6,632 bases of DNA from Actinomycetes bacterium (GCA_009785885.1 WQUE01000077.1:1-6632), one strand, 5' to 3'; counted from the stretch's first letter, positions 1 to 5,892 are shown. Made by a program: numbers and translations. The notes: generated by a model from the letters alone, not told the origin.

Positions 1-105
1 ATCCCCACCTGGTCAACCGGCCCCACCTGGCCACCCCCACCCGGCAACGTCCCACCCGGCAACGTCCCACGACCGCCACCACCGCCCGTCCCACCACCGT
101 CCTGA
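1..105 (+). CDS. C-terminal end of an upstream proline-rich protein (partial)
   Basis: Frame 1 is open from the window edge to a TGA at 103-105 and encodes 34 residues rich in Pro, with Gly, Asn and Thr. It includes a repeated PPGNV-type pentapeptide and a final run of prolines. Such disordered Pro-rich tails are common in actinobacterial secretion-locus proteins such as FHA proteins, kinases or EccC-associated proteins, but nothing here identifies which one this is. The other two + frames are also open across this stretch: one reads His-rich and the other is in frame with eccD. Frame choice therefore rests on the natural-looking Pro-rich composition and a stop shortly before the eccD ribosome binding site. 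The stop lies 26 nt before the eccD start, so co-transcription with eccD is plausible. Function unknown. Confidence 0.45.
   Translation: MPTWSTGPTWPPPPGNVPPGNVPRPPPPPVPPPS
36..65 (+). repeat. Tandem 15-bp direct repeat, two full copies
   Basis: The unit CCCACCCGGCAACGT occurs at 36-50 and again at 51-65, followed by a 5-base partial third copy at 66-70. The length is a multiple of three, so in frame 1 it encodes a repeated PPGNV pentapeptide inside the Pro-rich tail. A shorter 10-bp repeat (CCCCACCTGG at 3-12 and 21-30) lies just upstream with an in-frame 18-nt period. Slipped-strand expansion of a disordered tail is the simplest explanation. Confidence 0.85.
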
Positions 106-131
106 CGAAGGCAAACCAAGGAAACACCACC

Positions 132-1430
132 ATGGCCGATGAACCCCAAACCCTCGCGGTCAGCCTCGTGTGCGGGACTGAGCGCATCGATGTGCTCGTG
201 CCCGCGACGTTGCCTGTCACGGAACTCCTGCCTGGCATGGTCGCGAACGTGGGGGCGCTCGACACCTCGTCGGCCACCTACGGGTTCGACGTGTCCGTCT
301 CGTCGGGGCGCGTCCTGAACCCCGCCCACAGCCTGGCCCAACAGAACGTGTCGGCGGGCTCCGTCCTGACACTCGCACCCCGCGCCGGACGCGACCTGCG
401 CCGCTACGACGACCTCACGGAGGCGGTCGGATTGGCCGTCGAGTCGCTGCGGACGCCGTGGGGCCGGGCCGAATCGTTGACGCTGTCGCTGGCCACCGCG
501 GCGGTCCTGGCCGTCGCCGCGGCGCTGGTGTTGGCCCTGCGGCCCGCCCCGGGCCCGTGGTCGGCGGTCGCGGGCGCCTTGGCCGGGATCATCGTCGGGC
601 TGTGCGCCGCAGCGGTGGCGAAGGTGGCGCCGCGGCCGGCCTGCCTCAGTCTCGTGGTAGGCGCGTGCGCCCTGCTCGGCGCCGCCGGCTGGACGCTCGC
701 GGCCCCCCTCGGTTTGGCGGTCCAGACGATGGTGGGGACCCTCGGACTCGCCGTCGGCGCCACCAGCACCTTCCTCCTGCCGCGCGACCTCTGGAGCACC
801 GCGTTCGGCCCGATGCTCGTCGCCGTCTGCCTTGCCATCGGCGGCCTGCTCGTCGCCGTGTTCGGCGCGGCGTGGCAGCCTGCTGCTGGCGTCGTCGCCG
901 CAGCCACGATGCTGGCGGCCGCACTGTTGCCTACGGCCGGGCTGGCCCTGATCGCCCTGCGCGGTCTGGGGCTTCCCACCGCGGACGCCGCCATACCGCG
1001 AAACCGGGTCCTGGCTCAGGTCGCCGCCGCCACCCAGGCCGTTGCGGCCGTGCGGTGGGGCATCGGCGTGGTCCTCGTGGTGTGCAGCCCAATCCTCGCC
1101 CACGGCCAGATGGGCATAGCGCTCCTGGGCTGCTGCGGTGCGTCGCTCGCGCTTGGGGTCAGGAATCTCTACGCACGGCTGGACGTGTTCGCCAACACGG
1201 CCGCCGCGTTCGCCGCCCTGCTGGTGGGCGCGGTCGTCGCCGTCTGGTCCAGCCCTGCGTGGTCGCTCGCACTATGCGGGGCCATGGTCGTCTGTGTGGT
1301 GGTGCTGTCCCTCCACAGCCTCGCCCCTGCCCGCTACCGTCCCTCGCTGGAGCGGGTCCTCGATCTGGCCTATCTCGTCACGACCATCGCGATCATCCCG
1401 CTCGCCGCCCTGCTGTGGAGGCTGGGCTGA
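132..1430 (+). CDS. eccD: EccD, type VII secretion integral membrane protein
   Basis: EccD is the main membrane-spanning subunit of the ESX/T7SS core complex, where dimers form a large membrane vestibule around EccB and EccC. This 432-residue protein has the expected layout. Residues about 6-82 are a ubiquitin-like beta-grasp domain of YukD type. A short linker with the motif YDDLTEAVG (92-100) follows. Then come about 11 hydrophobic helices, near residues 117-137, 143-163, 169-190, 193-215, 224-246, 250-276, 303-322, 326-343, 353-372, 375-396 and 410-430. It is slightly shorter than the usual 450-500 residues. The ATG at 132 has AAGGA at 118-122 as ribosome binding site. Its TGA overlaps the eccB ATG by one base (TGATG), which suggests translational coupling. 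The subunit type is secure; the exact ESX class is not. Confidence 0.93.
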   Translation: MADEPQTLAVSLVCGTERIDVLVPATLPVTELLPGMVANVGALDTSSATYGFDVSVSSGRVLNPAHSLAQQNVSAGSVLTLAPRAGRDLRRYDDLTEAVGLAVESLRTPWGRAESLTLSLATAAVLAVAAALVLALRPAPGPWSAVAGALAGIIVGLCAAAVAKVAPRPACLSLVVGACALLGAAGWTLAAPLGLAVQTMVGTLGLAVGATSTFLLPRDLWSTAFGPMLVAVCLAIGGLLVAVFGAAWQPAAGVVAAATMLAAALLPTAGLALIALRGLGLPTADAAIPRNRVLAQVAAATQAVAAVRWGIGVVLVVCSPILAHGQMGIALLGCCGASLALGVRNLYARLDVFANTAAAFAALLVGAVVAVWSSPAWSLALCGAMVVCVVVLSLHSLAPARYRPSLERVLDLAYLVTTIAIIPLAALLWRLG

Positions 1431-2791
1431 TGGCCTCGAACCGCGACATTCTGGACGCCCAGCGATTCAACCGCGCCCGCGTCACGACGGCGTTCACGTC
1501 GGGACTTCCCGGGGGTCGCGAACTGGAGCCACGCTCCAGCGTCACGCCCTTCATCGTCGGCGTTGTCGTCGCCGCCCTGATCGTCGTCACCGCCCTGGTC
1601 CTGCGCCGGTTCAGCCCCGGGTTGCCGCCCGATTGGCAAAACGACTACCTGTTCGTCATCCAGGGGACGGGCGCCCGCTACTACACGATCGACGGCGTCA
1701 TGCATCCCGTGACGAACATCACCTCGGCGAAACTCCTCACCGCGGCGGGCCAGTTCCACGTCCAGGAGGTCCCCGCGTCGAAGGTCGACCACATTCCGCG
1801 CGGCCCCGAGATCGGCCTGGCCGACGCCCCCGACGACGTGCCCTCGCCCGGCTCGCTGACCGACGGCGCCTGGACGTCCTGCGCCCAATCCTCTGCGGTC
1901 ACCCACACCTGGATCGCCGACGGGCCCGGCGGGTTCGTGCCCGCCGCTGCGGCACTCGTGTCCAACAACAACGCCACCTCCCTTGCTGTCGGCGGCACCC
2001 GCTACCCGATCGCCGGCAACACCCTGAGCGAGACCCTCACCGCCCTCGGGCTGGTGGACGCACCCGTCCACGCCGTGAAAGCCGACTGGCTGAACCTGCT
2101 CGCGCCCGCGAACACCCTCGGACCGCTCACGATCAAAGGCGCCGGCGACCCCACCGATTCGATGCCGGACGCGCTGGCCGGCACGGTCATCGGTTCGCTG
2201 GTCCTGGTGCCAGGCGACGACGGCACCACGGGGCATTTCGTCGTCGCCGACGCCGACCACCTCGTACAACTGACCGACGTCGCCTACCGCCTGTACCTCA
2301 TCGGGACGGGCGGCCATCCCGAGACCGTGGGCCCCCCGGTCACAACCACCTTGGCGACGATGGCCCCGCTCGTCAAGGCCAACCAGAACACGTACCCGGC
2401 GGCCTGGCCTGCGACGATCGGCGACACCGTGCCGCGCGCCATGCTGCCCTGCGTGGCACGCCCGATGTCGGGGGATGCGCACGCGGTCATCCAGGGCGCC
2501 ATCCCTGCCGCCTCCGCCCCGGCCGCGTCGGGGCCAGTCGTCACGGTGCCCGGCGGTGAGGGCGTGCTTCTGCGCGTATCGAACGGCAGCACGTTCGGGG
2601 CTGTTCGCCTCGTCGCCGACACCGGGTTCGCCTACGGCATCGCCAACGAGGCCGACACGCTCGGCCGGCTGGGTTTCACCGCCGACGACGTCCTTCCGGT
2701 GCCGGAGGCGTGGGCGGGACTCGTCCCGCCGAAGAACGCGAAGGCCCCCGCGCTCTCCCACGACACGGCCGCGGCGACGGTGCGATCATGA
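1430..2791 (+). CDS. eccB: EccB, type VII secretion membrane-anchored core protein
   Basis: EccB spans the membrane once and places a large repeat-containing domain outside, where in solved ESX complexes it assembles with MycP above the pore. This 453-residue protein has a basic cytosolic N-terminus (motif LDAQRFNRARVTTAF, 8-22), one membrane helix near 39-58, and the family-typical stretch around 73-101 with YYTIDG, MHPVTN and SA. A long extracytoplasmic region follows. Two cysteines, C151 (TSCAQ) and C341 (LPCVARP), are placed like the conserved EccB disulfide. The reading frame is open far upstream inside eccD, but the ATG at 1430 is chosen because GGAGG lies at 1417-1421, it gives a TGATG junction with eccD, and the protein then starts as EccB proteins do. 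The end overlaps mycP by 4 nt (ATGA). Confidence 0.93.
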   Translation: MASNRDILDAQRFNRARVTTAFTSGLPGGRELEPRSSVTPFIVGVVVAALIVVTALVLRRFSPGLPPDWQNDYLFVIQGTGARYYTIDGVMHPVTNITSAKLLTAAGQFHVQEVPASKVDHIPRGPEIGLADAPDDVPSPGSLTDGAWTSCAQSSAVTHTWIADGPGGFVPAAAALVSNNNATSLAVGGTRYPIAGNTLSETLTALGLVDAPVHAVKADWLNLLAPANTLGPLTIKGAGDPTDSMPDALAGTVIGSLVLVPGDDGTTGHFVVADADHLVQLTDVAYRLYLIGTGGHPETVGPPVTTTLATMAPLVKANQNTYPAAWPATIGDTVPRAMLPCVARPMSGDAHAVIQGAIPAASAPAASGPVVTVPGGEGVLLRVSNGSTFGAVRLVADTGFAYGIANEADTLGRLGFTADDVLPVPEAWAGLVPPKNAKAPALSHDTAAATVRS

Positions 2792-4083
2792 GCCGCGTCC
2801 TCCGGGCGCTGGCGGTCGCCGCGCTCGCCACGGGCATGTCGGCGGCCGCACCCTGCCTCCCGGCCACCGCGAGCCCGGCCGGGCCTGGCATCTGCGCCCA
2901 GACGACACCGGCCTATATCGCGGCCGTGCCGAGCGCCCAGGCGATGCTCGCCCTCACGGCCGCGTGGACCTACTCCAAGGGGACTGGCGTGACCGTCGCG
3001 GTCGTGGATTCCGGGGTCGACACCGGCAACGCCCACCTGGAGAAGGCCGTCGTGCCCGGCCTCGACCTGGTCGGCACGACTGACGGGACAACCGACCTGG
3101 CCGGCCTGGGCACCGCCATCGCCGGGCTGGTCGCCGCGCAGAGCGTGAAAGGGTCGGGCCTGTCCGGGGTCGCGCCCAGTGCACAGATCCTGCCTGTGCG
3201 GGTCTACGAGCAGAGCACGCCGCAGACCGGCGTGGCGGCTCCCGCCGCCGCCGCCACGGCCCAGGGCATCACGCGCGCCGCGGACCAGGGGGCCAGGATC
3301 ATCGTCGTGCCGACCACGTTCACGTCGGACCCCGACAACGTCCTGGCGGCCGCCGTCGCCCACGCGCACAAAGCTGGCAGCCTTGTCATCGCGCCCGTCG
3401 GCGACGCCGCGAACACCAGCGCCCAGGGCGAGGACGCCACCATGTGGTACCCGGCCGCCTACTCCATCCTGCCGTCGCCCGCCGTGACGGGCCGCCCCGT
3501 GGGCGTGCTGGGCGTGACGGCCGTCGACCCTAGCGGCCAGCCGAGCCCGTCCGTCGTCCACAACGCGTCGGTGCAGCTCGCCGCCCCGGGGGCGAACGTC
3601 ATCTCCACCTACTACGACCTGGGTGACTGCCAGTTCACCGCGGAGCAGCCGTCAAGTGCTTTCGCCGCCGGCTACGCCGCCGGGGTCGCCGCCTTGGTCG
3701 CGTCGCGGTACCCGAACGAGACCCCGGACCGGTGGGCCTACCGCCTGCTCGTCACGGCGTCGCGGCCGAACGCCGGCCAGCGGGACAACGACGTCGGCTG
3801 GGGACTTGTGAACCCGACGGCAGCGCTGACGTTTGTGAACGACGGCACCGCTCTCGGCCCGCCCAACCCTCAGGCCCAGGGCCCCACGCCACCAGATGCC
3901 CCCGCGCCGACGCCCCGGCCTGTCACGGCGCCCCGCTTCACCCGGACCGACACCCTCACGATGGGCACGGCCGCCGCCCTGGCCGTCGTCGTCGCCCTCA
4001 TCGCACCTCTCGTGGCCCGGCAGCGGGCCCGTCCACATCCATTGCCGGCCACGCGACGAACCTCTAGAAAGGAACAGTCATGA
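2788..4083 (+). CDS. mycP: Mycosin-family (MycP-like) subtilase with degenerate catalytic site, probable pseudoprotease
   Basis: Mycosins are membrane-anchored subtilisin-like (S8) proteins that cap ESX complexes outside the membrane. This 431-residue protein has the full architecture: a signal peptide (1 to about 28, ATA before the likely cut), a subtilase domain (about 45-345), a Pro-rich linker (357-386), a membrane helix (392-410) and a basic tail. The Asp motif VAVVDSGVD is intact with D74. The usual GHGT motif reads GLGT, so His becomes L107. The oxyanion GN motif reads GD (D206). The usual G-T-S-F-A-A-P motif reads S-S-A-F-A-A-G, so Ser becomes A291. Surrounding landmarks such as GSGLSGVAPSAQILPVRV and the AAGVAALVASRYP helix are retained, so the fold should stand without peptidase activity. 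The start at 2788 overlaps eccB by 4 nt. No strong ribosome binding site is visible, which fits coupling. Family membership is firm; inactivity is inferred from the residues. Confidence 0.88.
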   Translation: MSRVLRALAVAALATGMSAAAPCLPATASPAGPGICAQTTPAYIAAVPSAQAMLALTAAWTYSKGTGVTVAVVDSGVDTGNAHLEKAVVPGLDLVGTTDGTTDLAGLGTAIAGLVAAQSVKGSGLSGVAPSAQILPVRVYEQSTPQTGVAAPAAAATAQGITRAADQGARIIVVPTTFTSDPDNVLAAAVAHAHKAGSLVIAPVGDAANTSAQGEDATMWYPAAYSILPSPAVTGRPVGVLGVTAVDPSGQPSPSVVHNASVQLAAPGANVISTYYDLGDCQFTAEQPSSAFAAGYAAGVAALVASRYPNETPDRWAYRLLVTASRPNAGQRDNDVGWGLVNPTAALTFVNDGTALGPPNPQAQGPTPPDAPAPTPRPVTAPRFTRTDTLTMGTAAALAVVVALIAPLVARQRARPHPLPATRRTSRKEQS

Positions 4084-4466
4084 CCCAGCCCGCCACCGAG
4101 GACACGTCCTCAGCCGATCTCGACTACCAAGTCGGACGCTCGCTGCAGGCCCTGGCCGACGCCTCCGCCAGCGCCACGAACGCCGCCCAGCACCTCCGGG
4201 ATCTCCTCGACTACCAGGTCACGGCCAAGTGGGGCGACGAGGACGGCCCCGCCGCGTTCAGGTCGTCCTATGTCAGCCAACTCCAGGCCGTCCTCGACCA
4301 GCTTGTCGGGGGCGATGGCGTCACTGGCCTGGTGGACGCCATCGACAAGATGAGCGTCAACCTGAAGGCCGTCACCACCGCCTACTCCGACGCCGACAGC
4401 ACACTCGCCCAGCAGGTCAACCGACTGGGGAACAACGACTGGGGCGCCCTGCCGACCAACCAGTAG
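4080..4466 (+). CDS. WXG100-like secreted protein with YxxxD export signal
   Basis: A 128-residue, mostly helical acidic protein with the helix-turn-helix layout of WXG100 (ESAT-6/CFP-10) proteins. The turn carries W51-G52-D53 in AKWGDEDGPAAF, a variant without the usual residue between W and G. The second helix ends in Y102-S-D-A-D106, a clear YxxxD/E type VII export signal, followed by about 22 further residues. WXG100 proteins are usually secreted as homo- or heterodimers recognised by EccC through this tail. It is longer than the roughly 100-residue norm. AGAAAGGAA at 4066-4074 is a strong ribosome binding site, and the start overlaps the mycosin stop by 4 nt, so it belongs to the eccD-eccB-mycP run. 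No partner gene sits directly beside it, so it may homodimerise or pair with a protein from the downstream cluster. Confidence 0.82.
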   Translation: MTQPATEDTSSADLDYQVGRSLQALADASASATNAAQHLRDLLDYQVTAKWGDEDGPAAFRSSYVSQLQAVLDQLVGGDGVTGLVDAIDKMSVNLKAVTTAYSDADSTLAQQVNRLGNNDWGALPTNQ

Positions 4467-4499
4467 GTTCATGGAACTCGCACACCCAGTCGACGCACC

Positions 4500-4523
4500 C
4501 CCGTTGCGCCCGGCAGGGTTTTT
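4500..4523 (+). terminator. Weak intrinsic terminator candidate after the eccD-esx run
   Basis: CCC (4500-4502) pairs with GGG (4516-4518) and TGC (4505-4507) with GCA (4513-4515), with a GT bulge and a GCCCG loop. Five T residues follow immediately at 4519-4523. The stem is only six broken base pairs, so termination may be partial. It begins 33 nt after the stop of the first WXG100-like gene, which is a sensible place. Confidence 0.4.
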
Positions 4524-4533
4524 CGGCCGCGGC

Positions 4534-4561
4534 GTGCCACTTGATAGACTGACAGTAGTTT
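4534..4561 (+). promoter_or_regulatory. Weak promoter candidate for the second gene cluster
   Basis: The gap between the two clusters holds TAGACT at 4545-4550 and TAGTTT at 4556-4561, both acceptable actinobacterial -10-like hexamers. GTGCCA at 4534-4539, sixteen bases before the second one, could act as a poor -35. The first has no convincing -35. This AT-richer patch follows the terminator candidate and precedes the leader ORF, which is the main reason to suspect initiation here. Sequence alone cannot choose between the two. Confidence 0.3.
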
Positions 4562-4570
4562 CTCGTTCGA

Positions 4571-4583
4571 TCCCCCGAGGGGA
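4571..4583 (+). promoter_or_regulatory. Short hairpin covering the leader ORF ribosome binding site
   Basis: TCCCC (4571-4575) is the exact reverse complement of GGGGA (4579-4583), with a CGA loop. The 3' arm is most of the GAGGGG Shine-Dalgarno sequence (4577-4582) placed 7 nt before the ATG at 4590. The stem is all G-C except its closing pair, but only five pairs long. Regulatory meaning is inferred. Confidence 0.4.
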
Positions 4584-4589
4584 ATGCCC

Positions 4590-4640
4590 ATGCCTGATCG
4601 TGTGCCCGCCATCTGCCACCATGGGAGGTGGCATCCATGA
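4590..4640 (+). CDS. Small upstream ORF / candidate leader peptide (16 aa)
   Basis: ATG at 4590 opens a 16-codon frame, MPDRVPAICHHGRWHP, that stops with TGA at 4638-4640. That stop overlaps the ATG of the following WXG100 gene as ATGA, the same junction type used between real genes elsewhere in this window. GAGGGG at 4577-4582 sits 7 nt before the start. An in-frame ATG at 4584 is too close to that site to be preferred. Its last third runs through the hairpin that covers the WXG100 ribosome binding site, so a ribosome translating it would open that hairpin. The peptide is Pro/His/Arg-rich and matches nothing I recognise. It may act only as a translated leader, or it may be a chance ORF. Confidence 0.45.
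   Translation: MPDRVPAICHHGRWHP
4614..4633 (+). promoter_or_regulatory. Hairpin partly sequestering the WXG100 Shine-Dalgarno
   Basis: TGCCACC (4614-4620) and GGTGGCA (4627-4633) form a perfect 7-bp inverted repeat around the 6-base loop ATGGGA. The GGAGG ribosome binding site of the next gene (4624-4628) lies across the loop and the first two bases of the 3' arm, 8 nt before its ATG at 4637. Formation of the stem would partly block initiation. Translation of the overlapping small ORF would melt it. Confidence 0.5.
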
Positions 4641-4927
4641 GCGCGTGGTCCGCGGATCCGGACGAACTCGACGCGACCGGCGAAGCGCTGGTCAACCTGG
4701 CGAACCAGTCCGACGCGAGCTTGAGCGAGTTCATCCTGGCCATGCAGCAGCTGGATGCCCAGTGGGAGGGGGCGACCGCGGAGGTAGGCATGATCGCCAT
4801 CGGCACCTGGGAACGTGACGCCGCCGGCTTGCACGACCACCTGCGCCGCGCGGGTGGGGCGCTGCTGGAGATGGGCGCCTGCCACCGGGTCGCCCATGTG
4901 GACGTCAAGTCTGTGTGGGCGCCGTGA
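4637..4927 (+). CDS. WXG100 family (ESAT-6-like) protein
   Basis: A 96-residue helical protein, the canonical WXG100 size, with a canonical W43-E-G45 turn in LDAQWEGATAEV between two amphipathic helices. This identifies it as an Esx-type T7SS substrate or co-secreted partner. It has no tyrosine at all, so it lacks its own YxxxD/E signal. In known Esx pairs one partner supplies that signal, and the YxxxD-bearing proteins encoded at 4080-4466 and 5553-5888 are the nearest candidates. An in-frame GTG at 4628 would add three residues. The ATG at 4637 is preferred because GGAGG lies 8 nt upstream and because the ATG overlaps the small leader ORF stop. Its own TGA overlaps the next gene's GTG start by 4 nt (GTGA). 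It is the first substantial gene of the second cluster. Confidence 0.85.
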   Translation: MSAWSADPDELDATGEALVNLANQSDASLSEFILAMQQLDAQWEGATAEVGMIAIGTWERDAAGLHDHLRRAGGALLEMGACHRVAHVDVKSVWAP

Positions 4928-5562
4928 GCACGCCCACGCGTGAATCCTCCGGGCCCGCCCCGTCCCGCGAAGACGTCGCCCGGCAGGTGGAAGCCATGCG
5001 CCGGTGGTGGCGCGACGAGGGCGCACGCGAACTCGGCGCCGATCCCGCCTTACCAACCGAACCCCCGGAGAACCCCATCAGGATCACCTGCGCTCTCGGT
5101 GGCGAGATCGTGCATGTCACCTTCGCCGAGGGCGCCAAGGCCCACATGACCGACGCCGCCCTGCTCGACGCCCTGCGACGCGCCGCCAAGCAGGCCGCCT
5201 TCGCACCGCCGGCGATGCCCGATGCCGCCACCCGGGACGAGCGGCTCGACGCGTACCGCCGGCAGGCCGCCGAGATCACCGCCTGGCTCGGCCATCTGGT
5301 CGCCTCGTCGGTCGACCCGAACGCCAAGGTCCGCTCGGGAATGAGCGACGACAGGGCGGTGCGCGTCACCTACCGGGGAAGCCGCCTCGCCGATATCGCC
5401 GTCACCCCGCCCAGTTGGGTCTTGCTCCACAGCGAGGCACAGATCGAGGCGGCGTTGATCCAGGCCAGCCGCTACGCACTCGGCCTCGCCCAGCGCAACC
5501 TCACGATCCCGCAACCGCCAGTGCCGCCCGGCGGGAGGACGGGAGGCCCGGCATGGCTTTGA
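4924..5562 (+). CDS. Tandem YbaB/EbfC-like domain protein of a T7SS locus
   Basis: A 212-residue soluble protein with two copies of a helix-sheet-helix pattern resembling the YbaB/EbfC nucleoid-associated fold. Copy one has a helix near 15-37, strands at 51-68 (PIRITCALGGEIVHVTF) and a helix at 76-92. Copy two has a helix near 104-127, strands at 145-161 (AVRVTYRGSRLADIAVT) and a helix at 170-191. A short Pro/Gly-rich tail follows. Single-domain YbaB proteins are about 100 residues and act as dimers, so this could be a fused dimer. YbaB-like proteins occur in ESX loci (mycobacterial EspL is an example), where they assist ESX-associated proteins rather than being secreted core parts. The GTG at 4924 is chosen for the 4-nt overlap with the WXG100 gene; an in-frame GTG at 4915 is possible. 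The assignment rests on pattern, not strong identity. Confidence 0.62.
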   Translation: MSTPTRESSGPAPSREDVARQVEAMRRWWRDEGARELGADPALPTEPPENPIRITCALGGEIVHVTFAEGAKAHMTDAALLDALRRAAKQAAFAPPAMPDAATRDERLDAYRRQAAEITAWLGHLVASSVDPNAKVRSGMSDDRAVRVTYRGSRLADIAVTPPSWVLLHSEAQIEAALIQASRYALGLAQRNLTIPQPPVPPGGRTGGPAWL

Positions 5563-5888
5563 TCACGGTCGATACCGGCGCGTTGCGCCACGACGCGATC
5601 CAGTTCCAGGACTGGTCCACCGCGCTGGACCAGTTGTGGAGTTCGCTCGGTGAACAACTGGCCCTGACCAGCGACGACTGCGGAACTGTGGGACACCTGC
5701 CGGAGTTCTATGACCAGTTCACCGGGGCCTTGGCCGACCTGTCCAACTTCCTGACAGGTAACGACAGTTCGGCCGATCCCGGCGGCAGAGGTGCCTTGGC
5801 TTGTTTCATGCGTGTCCTCGTCAGGACGGCCAGCATCTACGACCGGGCCGACGAACAGGCCGCCCAGATCCTGGCGAGGCTGAGGTAG
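5553..5888 (+). CDS. EspC-like helical T7SS substrate candidate with YxxxD tail
   Basis: A 111-residue helical protein. It opens with ITVDTGALRHDA, an arrangement like the VDxxxLR start of actinobacterial EspC-type (T7SS_ESX_EspC) proteins. It has an internal LPEFYDQF helix and ends in IYDRADEQAAQILARLR, where Y96 and D100 form a YxxxD export signal. There is no W-x-G turn; instead the middle carries DDCGTVG. C43 and C84 could form a disulfide after export. GGGAGG at 5541-5546 lies 6 nt before the ATG at 5553 and fixes the start, which overlaps the end of the YbaB-like gene by 10 nt. The frame is open further upstream only as a shadow of that gene. It is probably secreted, possibly as the signal-bearing partner of the WXG100 protein upstream. 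The family name is tentative. Confidence 0.6.
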   Translation: MALITVDTGALRHDAIQFQDWSTALDQLWSSLGEQLALTSDDCGTVGHLPEFYDQFTGALADLSNFLTGNDSSADPGGRGALACFMRVLVRTASIYDRADEQAAQILARLR

Positions 5889-5892
5889 GGGC

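Noticed and set aside
36..70. CRISPR-like or protein-binding repeat array
   Set aside because: Copies are directly abutting with no spacers and fit an in-frame peptide repeat.
3..131. Possible N-terminal extension of EccD (same frame open from position 3)
   Set aside because: No suitable start with a ribosome site is visible there, and EccD proteins begin directly before the ubiquitin-like domain, as they do from 132.
458..1429. Upstream extension of the eccB reading frame into eccD
   Set aside because: The extension is Arg/Gly-rich noise, EccD occupies this DNA in another frame, and the ATG at 1430 has a good ribosome site and an EccB-like N-terminus.
1370..2761. 463-codon open frame on the - strand across eccB
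   Set aside because: It is the antisense shadow of a GC-rich gene: Arg/Gly/Asp-heavy, no domains, no ribosome binding site, and fully overlapped by a confidently identified eccB.
2632..3561. 309-codon open frame on the - strand across the eccB/mycP junction
   Set aside because: Low-complexity Arg/Gly/His composition and complete overlap with two identified genes mark it as a compositional artefact.
2788..4083. mycP as a decaying pseudogene
   Set aside because: The frame is intact over 431 codons with codon use like its neighbours, and signal peptide, fold motifs and membrane anchor are all preserved; only active-site positions are changed.
4471..4818. 115-codon + strand open frame starting with ATG at 4471
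   Set aside because: No ribosome binding site of note, no recognisable domain, and its second half runs out of frame through the WXG100 gene.
5004..5552. Long in-frame extension upstream of the EspC-like gene
   Set aside because: Arg-rich shadow of the YbaB-like gene; the ATG at 5553 with GGGAGG 6 nt upstream gives a compact protein with a sensible N-terminus.
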